Assembly (NCBI GenBank): GCA_965249595.1
Contig: OZ252242.1
Coordinates: 2,037,232 to 2,101,231 of the forward strand
Length of the DNA: 64,000 nt
Source: VXNJ01 sp965249595
GTDB taxonomy: Bacteria; Chloroflexota; UBA11872; VXNJ01
Direction: 5' to 3'
Part shown: in pieces, positions 8,299 to 15,282 of the stretch
Numbering within the stretch: the first letter of the stretch is position 1
Layout of the letters: each line of letters starts with the position of its first letter
Made by a program: the position numbers and the translations under genes
Notes under the pieces: generated by a model
What the model was told of the DNA's origin: nothing
What the model saw: only the letters and a program-made list of their open reading frames with translations
Database searches by the model: none

Positions 8299-8978
8299 TT
8301 AGTGCAACAAGCCTTTGGCAAACTTCTGCGCGACGATCCTTCGCACGGCGTCATCGAGGGGGCCATCGCCGGCCACAAGCTCGGCGAGGCCGCCGCCCGC
8401 AAACAGTACCGCCCAGCGATAGGCGCTTTCCGCACCGGCGCGCCCGCCTTCCAGGACCGGGACCTCGCCCAGCGCCTCATCCAACAGCTGTATCACTTCG
8501 GTGGCAATCCGCCGGTGGTAGCGCTCCGAGACCGCGGCGGCGTCACCGCCCTACCCCAGCGATTGCTGGTACCAACGCATTCCGTCCAGGTGCTTGATCC
8601 GGGTGCGCGGAAAAAACGACACCATGAGGTTCCAGGGATCGGCGTCGGGCCGCTGGTCGCCCCGTGGCGGAAGTCGGTCCGCAAAATCACCGTGGGAATA
8701 TCCAGCATCTTGGCGTACATGTACTCAACGACCGCTCCTGAGCCCAGTTCTGAGCCGTCGAAGTTAAAGAGCGCCAGATCACACTCCATCACCGCGTTAA
8801 GGTCCTGATCGCGGATCCCCATCGGACCAATGTCCCTCTGCTCCAGGTCCTGGGGAAGGACGCACTTGAAACGCCCCGCGGAAGCGTCATCAATCTGGGT
8901 ACCGAGCAGGGCATTGCCTGCCAGATCTTTGTGATCGAACAAGTGGCCCGCGAAATAGATGGTGTACGGCGCTGACAT
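8299..8978 (-). pseudogene. Broken nucleoside 2-deoxyribosyltransferase-like gene
   Basis: The intact enzyme would exchange bases on, or hydrolyse, 2'-deoxyribonucleosides. The N-terminal half is clear: YTIYFAGHLF (start of the family fold), an Asp-rich strand ECDLALFNFDG, and GSGAVVEYMYA, where the Glu is the expected nucleophile. At a run of four C (8660-8663) the frame shifts by one base; in the new frame the protein continues sensibly as DPWNLMVSFFPRTR and RIATEVIQLLDEALGEVPVL. A TAG stop then interrupts that frame at 8551-8553. The two lesions leave about 110 native residues in the first frame. The start is taken as ATG 8978, although the frame opens to GTG 9059. Sequencing error could explain one lesion but less easily both. 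Confidence 0.72.
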
Positions 8979-9158
8979 GGTCATTTCGGTTTCATCCAGA
9001 TGATTGGTCGCCAGCTCCTGCATTCGGATCGCAAGACGCTGTTCCAAACCTTCGTGCACAAGGCTAGCCGCGCCATTGCGTGAGTCGCTGGAAACATTCG
9101 TACTGCAACCCCGTTATCGGTGAATGCAAATACCTTTACGCTCGCGGCGAACGCATTC

Positions 9159-10434
9159 CTAAGGGCGCCCTGGTTTCCAATATCCCAACGAAACGAATGC
9201 TTGCCCGGCACTTATAAGCCGGCGTTTTTGTTGCGACAAGAGCACCCGTTGGCAAACTTCCTCCGGATCGTAGTCGCGCACGGCCCGGGCCCGCAGTTCG
9301 GCCAGTTTCTCCTCGTAATCGGGATTCTTGCTCTGGTCGGCCAATTCGTCCGGGTCGGTGGCAAGATCGAACAGCTCCTCGGATTCGTCCAGGTGCCCGT
9401 GGTAGTAGTTGTATTTCAAGTCGCCAACGCGCACCATTCGGCACGGCCCCTTGGCGGCAAAGCCGGCGTAGTCGGCGATAACCTCGCCAGCCGATTCTTC
9501 GGCGCCCCCGGCCAGTGGTAGAAGGCTCTCGCCGGCCCAGTAATCGGGGGCTTCAACACCCGTCGCGTCGAGGATCGTACTCGTTAAGTCGACCAGCGAC
9601 ACCGGCTGCTTGACGCGGCGGCCGGGGTCTGCGCGTCCAGGACTGCCCCGCGCCGATCATCACAGTAGGTGATCAATCCGTAATAGGCAGCCCTACATCG
9701 GGCCGCCAATTCCGGGTCCGCGCCCATATAGGAAAAACATTCCGCCACCCGACGATTGTGCGGGTGGATGTTGTCCCAGTGGGGCGGAATTTGCGGCTGA
9801 TCGGCGTGCTCGGGGAAGTACTTGTCCCAGTAGGGTGGCGTGCAACGAAAGGGAAATGGGGAGTAATGAGCCCGACCAACAGCGCCCACGGGCGCTCGCT
9901 GTCGGCCTGCGCGCCAATGTAAGTGCTGGCTTGGGCGGCCGCGATTTCGTCATAGGCCGAAAAATCTTTGTCGCCGGGGCCCAAAGCGGTGAACAGATTC
10001 TTGCCAAAGGCGGCTTTTTCAGGGTGCCATTCCGACCAGTTGGCAGTCAGGTTCAGATCCCAGTCGCCATGGCAATCGGAGAGGATGCGGCGCTGGAAAC
10101 CGTGCATCTGTTCCGACCCCTGGAAGTGCATCTTGCTGCAAAGCACGGTCTCGTAACCGGCGGCGTTGAGCAGGTGGGCCCAGGTGGCCTCGTCGCCGCT
10201 GAGCGCGGCAGTGTTGTCCCAGCTTTCGATGCTTGGAAGGTGCTGCCCGGCCATGAAAGAAGCGCGCGATGGCGCTCAGACCAGGGAATCGCAATACGCG
10301 TTTTCAAAGGTGGTGTCCTCGTTGGCCAGCCGCTGCATACTGGGCGTTTCCACGAACGGGTGGCCGTACGGGGCGGAAAAGCGTGGTGAGTGCTCGTCAC
10401 TCACCACGACGAGGATGTTGGGTTGCTTGGTCAT
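9159..10434 (-). pseudogene. Broken Cys-type sulfatase
   Basis: A type I sulfatase hydrolyses sulfate esters after its active-site Cys is turned into formylglycine. The start MTKQPNILVVVSDEHSPRF at 10434 carries the first metal-binding Asp-Glu. The active-site context then reads NAYCDSLV-stop-APSRASFMAGQ: the codon at 10276-10278 is TGA, exactly where the Cys of C-x-P-S-R belongs. A one-base loss near 9838-9842 shifts the frame between HFPFVA and PPYWDKYF. Near 9630 a second shift coincides with loss of the Asp-His-Gly-Asp metal-binding region, joining YCDDRRGAVLDA to the C-terminal VKQPVSLVDLTSTILDATG. Three lesions, one removing essential residues, make this a pseudogene. The 279 bases upstream, to the Gfo/Idh gene end, hold nothing I recognise. 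Confidence 0.82.
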
Positions 10435-10713
10435 GACTACCTCTTAAATTGCTGCTTGGAGGCCGGCCGCCGATCCGGAGACCGGATTCCGGACCAGTTG
10501 AAGCTCCCGACCTGAAAGCGCTGGCGCCAGGAGCGGTTCCCGACCGCATGCCGTCGATGGACTCGAGAAATTCGGCCCCTACGCTGGCCCCTTGCATCGT
10601 GTCGTGCTGCCACCGAGTACAAAATATTCCCGGGCAAGAATCTGATTCTGGAACGGGCGCAACGCGAGACCCTCACCAGGTAGAAAAGCTTGGATCCCGG
10701 TGGGGGCACGCTC

Positions 10714-11553
10714 CTAGTCGGTGCGGTCCAGGTAGGCCTTCACGATGTCGATGATGAGTGAGATGTCGGCGCCAACCTCGCCGATCGGCGAGCGCGGCCG
10801 ACAGCCGGTGGTGATGCATTCGTGGAAGTGGCGCAACTCGCGGCGGAAGGGACTTTCCCACTCCAGCGCCGGTTCGTTGGCAAATGTGGATCCGGCGGCA
10901 TCGATACCATGGATCCGAACGCGCGAGAGTCCACGTGAGAAACCGGTTTCGTAGGAGACAATGACACGCTTGCGGGGACCGTAAACCTTGAGCGTCTCGT
11001 GAAAGTCCCACAGGTCCGGAAGATCCACCCAGGTGGCCACGCAGCGGAAACCAGCGGCATATTCGAGCGTGGTCGAAACCGCGGTTCCTTCCTGCCAGAT
11101 CTCGGTGCCAACCACCCGCTCGGGCAGCCCGAAAAGCGCCCGGAGGCCATAGAGATCGTGGATCAGACTCCCCGAAAGAATTCCGAAGGCCTTGGTGATT
11201 TCCGGGCCGACATTCCCGATCGCGTCGTGGACGGCGCGGGCACGTTCGCCTTTTTTCTGCTCGATCGCCGATCGTGGAACGTCGCCGAAGCGCCGGGTTC
11301 GGAACTGGCCAACGTGCAGGTCGTTGTGAGGGTGCAGGTGGTTGACCTGAACGAAGCGGATGTCATCCATCCCTAAAACCTCGGCCCGGGCCCGCTCGAG
11401 CGCCGGCTCGTAGAGCTTTACATAGCCGGCCAGGGCGACCTTTGAAGAGGCGGCGACGGCCTGGGCGATCGCCTCGAATTCGACCAGTGAGAAACAGATC
11501 AGCTTTTCGGCGAAGACGTGTTTGCCGGCCGCCAGCGAGTCCACGATCGACTG
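10714..11553 (-). pseudogene. Gfo/Idh/MocA oxidoreductase lacking its N-terminus
   Basis: About 280 residues of an NAD(P)-dependent sugar or cyclitol dehydrogenase. It opens at the end of the Rossmann domain (LAAGKHVFAEKLICF, normally about residue 90) and continues through the C-terminal alpha/beta domain to IDIVKAYLDRTD. The nucleotide-binding Gly-rich N-terminus is missing because the left end of the IS1380-like element lies immediately upstream. On the far side of the element only about 160 bases remain before mraZ, and they do not encode the missing part, so the insertion was accompanied by a deletion. A GTG at 11544 could still start translation, but the product could not bind NAD(P) normally. 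Confidence 0.8.
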
Positions 11554-11574
11554 CGCCTTAGCCCCAATCCACCG
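11554..11574 (+). repeat. Left terminal inverted repeat of the IS1380-like element
   Basis: This end reads inward as CGCCTTAGCCCCAATC then CACCG. The reverse complement of the right end at 13200-13220 differs at only two positions. It directly abuts the truncated Gfo/Idh gene. Confidence 0.75.
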
Positions 11575-11601
11575 AAATTTTGGGGGTGAACCGGTCCTGA
11601 A

Positions 11602-11689
11602 GTAGCAAAAAGTGCTCTCTCATATCTGGGAAAATTGGCTTACTAACGACCAAAAAACCCAGAATCAGGGAGCACTTTTTAGATGCTAC
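11602..11689 (+). promoter_or_regulatory. Long imperfect hairpin covering the transposase start
   Basis: Nested inverted arms: GTAGC (11602-11606) with GCTAC (11685-11689), AAAAAGTGCTC (11607-11617) with GAGCACTTTTT (11670-11680), and CTGGG (11626-11630) with CCCAG (11658-11662). The transposase ATG (11683-11685) lies inside the right arm. An RNA reading in from outside the element would fold the start region into a stem. By analogy with other insertion sequences this could block expression from impinging transcription; the fold itself is directly visible, its role is inference. Confidence 0.6.
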
Positions 11690-13000
11690 CAACAATTGAC
11701 CCCGACCGCGTTCAAATCGCCTTCGACGAGCAGAACCTGCTCGCCAACGCCGGCCTGCTGCTGCCGATCACCCTGGCCGGGCGCCTGGGCCTGGGCGAGT
11801 TGACCGACGAATGCCTTCACCTGGGCTCTGCCCCGGGCCGGGCCAACCCGGGCGAGAAGCTCATGGCCCTTCTCGCCTCCGCCCTTGTCGGTGGGGACTG
11901 CATCGACGATGCCGATGTCCTGCACGCGGGGGAAACCGAGAAGGTTCTGGGCTTTAAGATCAAGGCCCCGTCCACCCTGGGCACGTTCCTGCGATCTTTC
12001 CGCTGGGGGCACGTGCGCTGGCTGGACGGGCTAAGCCGCAGGTTGCTCGAGCGCGCCTGGGCGGCCGGCGCCGGTCCCGGCGCGGCGCCCCTGACCTATA
12101 GATCTGGACTCGACCGTGTGCGAAACTTACGGCCTTCAAAAGCAGGGCGCTAAAGAACACGCCTACAGCGGAGCAAGGGGCTACCACCCGCTGCTGGCGG
12201 TTGCCGCCGGATCGGGCCAGGTGCTGTTTACGCGCCTGCGACGGGGAAGGGCCAACCCCGGCCGGGGCGCGGCCCATTTCCTTAACCGAGACGATCTCCC
12301 GGGTCCGCCAGGCCGGGGCGCCGGCAGGGTTGACCGTGCGGGCCGACTCGGGGTTCTACAACCGCACCGTCATCGGCGCCTGCCGCAAGCTGGACGTGCG
12401 CTTCTCGGTAACGGTGCGCCTGGAGAAGAACCTGCGTGCCTTCATCGAGCAGCTACCCGAGGAAGCCTGGATCCCGATACCCTACTGGCTCGACGGCGCC
12501 GCCGACGTGGCCGAGATCCCCTACGTCCCGTTCCAGGGCAGGGCGCAGGTGCGTCTGATCGTAAGGCGGGTCAAACCCACTCCGGGAACGCAGCTGGCGC
12601 TGCTTACCAACTACTCCTACCATGGCTGCATCACCGACCGGGAAGGGGCGATGCTGGACCTTGAGGCCGACCACCGCCGCCACGCCGAGGTCGAGAACGC
12701 CATCAGGGACTCAAGTACGGAGTCGGCCTCACCCATCTGCCGTCGGGGCGCTTTGCCGCCAACGCCGCCTGGCTCTGGGTCCAGGTCATGGCGCATAACC
12801 TGGCCCGCTGGCTGCCAAGGATCGGCATGGGCGAAGGGATAGTCACCACTCCCACCCTGCGGCGGCGGCTGCTCGCCCTGCCCGGGCGCATCACCCGCTC
12901 GGCGCGGAGATTTACCCTGCATCTGCCGGCACAATGGCCCTGGGCGAAGACGTTCGAACTGGCGCTTGAGCGGCTGCGGGCGCTGCCGAACCCTATCTGA
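11683..13000 (+). pseudogene. IS1380-family transposase with three frameshifts
   Basis: The conceptual protein of about 440 residues shows IS1380 landmarks in order: LLANAGLLLPITLAGRLGL, APSTLGTFLRSFRWGH, then TVCETYGLQKQGA and GYHPLLA (first acidic region), LTVRADSGFYN, a tail with LEADHRRHAEVENAIRD, LPSGRFAANAAWLWVQVMA, and the closing LPGRITRSARRFTLHLPAQW. The reading frame breaks near 12096 (one base gained), near 12282 (one base gained) and near 12710 (one base lost), so no full-length product is made. The reading frame is otherwise well preserved, which suggests recent inactivation. GC content is visibly higher than in the dcw genes, as expected for an acquired element. Confidence 0.87.
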
Positions 13001-13199
13001 CCGCTGCGTCGGCGCGCGCTATCGCCGCAAGGCGCGCGCCAGCATTGGGAGCGGGTTCGGCCGGCTGCGACCAGTTGCCCGAGATATGCCCCTAACGCGG
13101 CAAAAGGTTGCCGCCCACCCGGATCCCAACCGCACCGCACCGGGCTTGTGCGACCATGCACGCAGCAACGCGTTACTTTACGATCCAACTCCGCGGAAA

Positions 13200-13220
13200 C
13201 GGTGGATCTGGGCTAAGGCG
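13200..13220 (-). repeat. Right terminal inverted repeat of the IS1380-like element
   Basis: It reads CGGTGGATCTGGG then CTAAGGCG on the + strand. It is the inverted copy of the left end with two mismatches, and marks the border between the element and the mraZ upstream region. Confidence 0.75.
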
Positions 13221-13311
13221 GCCGAATTTCGGCGCGGAGATTATCCAATTCGTGGTTTGCAATCGGAGTAAGTGGGAGGATATGGATAGTTTTTGCCATA
13301 TTTATGCACAG

Positions 13312-13340
13312 AAATGGCACAAAGTAGGACAAAGTGGTAG
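13312..13340 (+). promoter_or_regulatory. Tandem MraZ-binding-type boxes upstream of mraZ
   Basis: Two adjacent decamers AAAGTAGGAC (13321-13330) and AAAGTGGTAG (13331-13340) follow a degenerate third copy, AAATGGCAC (13312-13320). In mollicutes, MraZ binds tandem boxes with an AAAGTGG core spaced about ten bases apart just upstream of its own gene; the spacing and core agree here. The boxes lie 45-70 bases before the mraZ start. Autoregulation of the whole division cluster by MraZ is the likely function, inferred from this match. Confidence 0.6.
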
Positions 13341-13383
13341 ACTAATCCTTTGTGGAAGTAGTTGAGTTCTAAAGAGGCGTCCA

Positions 13384-13821
13384 TTGAATTCCTTCATGGG
13401 CACCTATCTGCACTCACTTGACTCCAAGGGGCGACTGACTGTGCCAAGTCGATTCCGCGCGGGACTTGCCGATGGCGGCACGATCACTCGTGGCATTGAT
13501 GAGTGCCTGGAAATCATGTCTAGGGACGTCTGGTTGGAAAAGGCCAACCGGGTTTCCAGCCTGGATGAATTTCGCGCCGAAGGTCGCAATGCTCGCCGCG
13601 CCCTCTTTGCCAACGCCGCACCAATTGAATTGGATCGCCATGGCCGAATATCGATCCCTGCGCCTCTGCGCAACATGGTTGGGATCGAGAAGGACGTTGC
13701 GGTCGTCGGTGCCGGCGAACGCATTGAAGTCTGGCGCGCCGAAGAATGGAATCGCCTGCAGGAATCGCTGCCGGCAACCATCGCCGAGACGTTTCGCAGC
13801 GCTGCGATGTCCGGCCCCTAA
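13384..13821 (+). CDS. mraZ: MraZ, transcriptional regulator of the division cluster
   Basis: MraZ is a DNA-binding protein of two tandem SpoVT/AbrB-like domains that forms a ring-shaped oligomer and regulates the dcw operon it heads. Both halves are visible: HSLDSKGRLTVPSRFRAGL at residues 10-28 and LDRHGRISIPAPLRNMVGI at about 81-99. The length of 145 residues is normal. The start is TTG at 13384, preceded by AGAGG at good spacing; the alternative ATG four codons later would remove residues that align with the usual N-terminus. It is the first gene of the cluster, 70 bases before rsmH. Tandem boxes for its own product lie directly upstream. Confidence 0.93.
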   Translation: MNSFMGTYLHSLDSKGRLTVPSRFRAGLADGGTITRGIDECLEIMSRDVWLEKANRVSSLDEFRAEGRNARRALFANAAPIELDRHGRISIPAPLRNMVGIEKDVAVVGAGERIEVWRAEEWNRLQESLPATIAETFRSAAMSGP

Positions 13822-13890
13822 TCCCACCTGGGTACCTGTGTGGGGCGAAGAGCCTCCCCTTCGCTCCACACATACCGAAACGAGACAACG

Positions 13891-14781
13891 GTGATCCGCA
13901 GCAGCATCCATCTGCCGGTTATGCCAGCCGAAACCGTTTCACACCTCGCACCGGTAGCTAACGCCAACTATCTCGATGGCACCGTTGGCGGTGGCGGCCA
14001 CGCCAGATTGATACTCGAACGAAATCGACCGCACGGCCGCCTGCTGGGCATTGACGCCGACCCGACAGCCATTTCCAGGGCGCGGCAATCGCTGGCCTCC
14101 TACGGGTCCCGCGTCGAATTGCGGCAGGGCAACTACGCATCGGCGCCCAGCATCGCCGCTGAGGCCGGATTCGGACCCTTCGACGGGGCTTTACTCGATA
14201 TCGGGGTTTCGTCGGACCTGCTTGCCGATCCAACACGGGGCTTCTCATTTAGTAACGATGGCCCGCTGGACATGCGCTTTGACCCCAGCCACGGTCACCC
14301 GGCATGCCATTACGTAAATTCACTGCCACAGTCCGAACTGGCAGACCTTATCCATCGCTACGGAGATGAGCGCAATTCCCGCCGGATTGCGCGAACCATT
14401 TGTCGCGCCCGCCAGGCCACGCCGATTTCCACTACCGGGCAATTGGCGCGAATGGTCGCGGCAGTGGCCGGCAAACCGCGGCTATCGATCCACCCGGCGA
14501 CGCGGACCTTTCAGGCATTGCGAATTCTGGTCAATGACGAATTGCAGAACCTGACGCGATTCCTGCAGTTGAGCGGGGCAATCTGCCGGCGCGGCGGGCG
14601 AATCGTGGTCATCTCCTTCCACAGCGCCGAAGATCGACTCGTAAAGCTTGCCTTTCGCGAAGGTCAGGCGGCCGGCCGGCTAGAAATTCAGACACCTCGG
14701 CCCCTGCGCCCAACCGAACTAGAAATCGCTCAAAACCGTCGGGCGCGCAGCGCCCGACTGCGCTGCGCAGTGGTTTGCTGA
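13891..14781 (+). CDS. rsmH: 16S rRNA (cytosine-N4) methyltransferase RsmH
   Basis: RsmH (MraW) methylates N4 of C1402 in 16S rRNA using S-adenosylmethionine. The SAM-binding region is DGTVGGGGHARLIL followed by GIDADPTAI, and the family signatures LLDIGVSSDLLADPTRGFS and DGPLDMRFD are intact. The C-terminal motif VVISFHSAEDRLVK is also present. About 296 residues is the usual length. The frame is open from 13840, but GTG 13891 is chosen because it leads into HLPVMPAETV, equivalent to the typical N-terminal H-x-P-V-M-x-x-E. The second gene of the cluster, it ends six bases before the ftsL-like gene. Confidence 0.95.
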   Translation: MIRSSIHLPVMPAETVSHLAPVANANYLDGTVGGGGHARLILERNRPHGRLLGIDADPTAISRARQSLASYGSRVELRQGNYASAPSIAAEAGFGPFDGALLDIGVSSDLLADPTRGFSFSNDGPLDMRFDPSHGHPACHYVNSLPQSELADLIHRYGDERNSRRIARTICRARQATPISTTGQLARMVAAVAGKPRLSIHPATRTFQALRILVNDELQNLTRFLQLSGAICRRGGRIVVISFHSAEDRLVKLAFREGQAAGRLEIQTPRPLRPTELEIAQNRRARSARLRCAVVC

Positions 14782-14787
14782 AGCGAA

Positions 14788-15282
14788 ATGGCTGCAGTCA
14801 CCGTAACGGGTGTTGGCCCGCACCAAGCCGCTAAGGCGCTTGGTGCGATGCGGGCACCGATTAAGGCTTTAGGGTTGTCGCTCGGCCCCGGCGCAGTGCT
14901 ATTGGCATTCCTGGTGGCCGCATTCTTGGTGGCAATGCTGCTGGTGCTGCAACTGCAACTACAGGCCCGCCGCATAGCCACCGTCAACGAGCTTGAACGG
15001 GAATTGAATGATGCCCAACGAGCCAATGCCGTATTGGTAACTCGGGCGGCAGCCGCTTCCAATTTGCCGGCAATCGAATCGCGGGCTCTTGCAATCGGCA
15101 TGACAGCCGCCGGTGAGGTGCCTGGGGTAGCGGCATTGGACTTTGTTCGCGTCTTGCCACCGTCCACGCCAGATTGGTCCAATCCTCCACCGCCGGCATT
15201 GCCGCCGTGGCCCGAGCGCGCCTGGCGGGTGGTTTCCAGTTGGTTCCATCCGGCACAAAGCCCATCCGATCTTGTCGATTGA
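14788..15282 (+). CDS. ftsL: FtsL-like septal membrane protein
   Basis: A small bitopic protein of 164 residues placed exactly where ftsL belongs, between rsmH and ftsI. It has a cytoplasmic N-terminus of about 35 residues, one membrane helix at about 36-58 (VLLAFLVAAFLVAMLLVLQL), then a coiled-coil-like region with heptads to about residue 95, and IESRALAIGM, similar to the end of the FtsL/DivIC coiled coil. A proline-rich tail of about 40 residues (NPPPPALPPWPERAW) is longer than usual for FtsL. In other bacteria FtsL, FtsQ and DivIC/FtsB form the complex that activates septal FtsW-FtsI. The assignment rests on topology and position more than on sequence identity. Confidence 0.7.
   Translation: MAAVTVTGVGPHQAAKALGAMRAPIKALGLSLGPGAVLLAFLVAAFLVAMLLVLQLQLQARRIATVNELERELNDAQRANAVLVTRAAAASNLPAIESRALAIGMTAAGEVPGVAALDFVRVLPPSTPDWSNPPPPALPPWPERAWRVVSSWFHPAQSPSDLVD

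Larger units (their letters stand above)
11554..13220 (+). mobile_element. IS1380-family insertion sequence, inactivated
   Basis: An element of about 1.67 kb bounded by inverted repeats of 21 bases with 19 identities (left 11554-11574, right 13200-13220). It carries one transposase frame that has three single-base shifts. Length and gene content match the IS1380 family. No convincing target duplication is seen: the bases flanking the two repeats differ, consistent with a deletion at one side after insertion. Its right end lies about 160 bases from the start of mraZ, so the promoter region of the cell-division cluster directly abuts it. Confidence 0.82.

Noticed and set aside
8161..8808. A 215-residue rightward frame across the broken deoxyribosyltransferase
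   Set aside because: It is antisense to a recognisable gene remnant and its translation is rich in Arg, Pro and Ala without domain pattern.
10276..10278. TGA in the sulfatase as a selenocysteine codon at the formylglycine position
   Set aside because: The same gene has a one-base shift and lacks the metal-binding Asp-His-Gly-Asp segment, so it cannot make an active enzyme; no SECIS-like element was recognised after the codon.
15143..15271. Upstream start of ftsI inside ftsL
   Set aside because: The added residues are out-of-frame ftsL DNA with Arg/Pro-rich composition; the TTG at 15272 gives a normal length.
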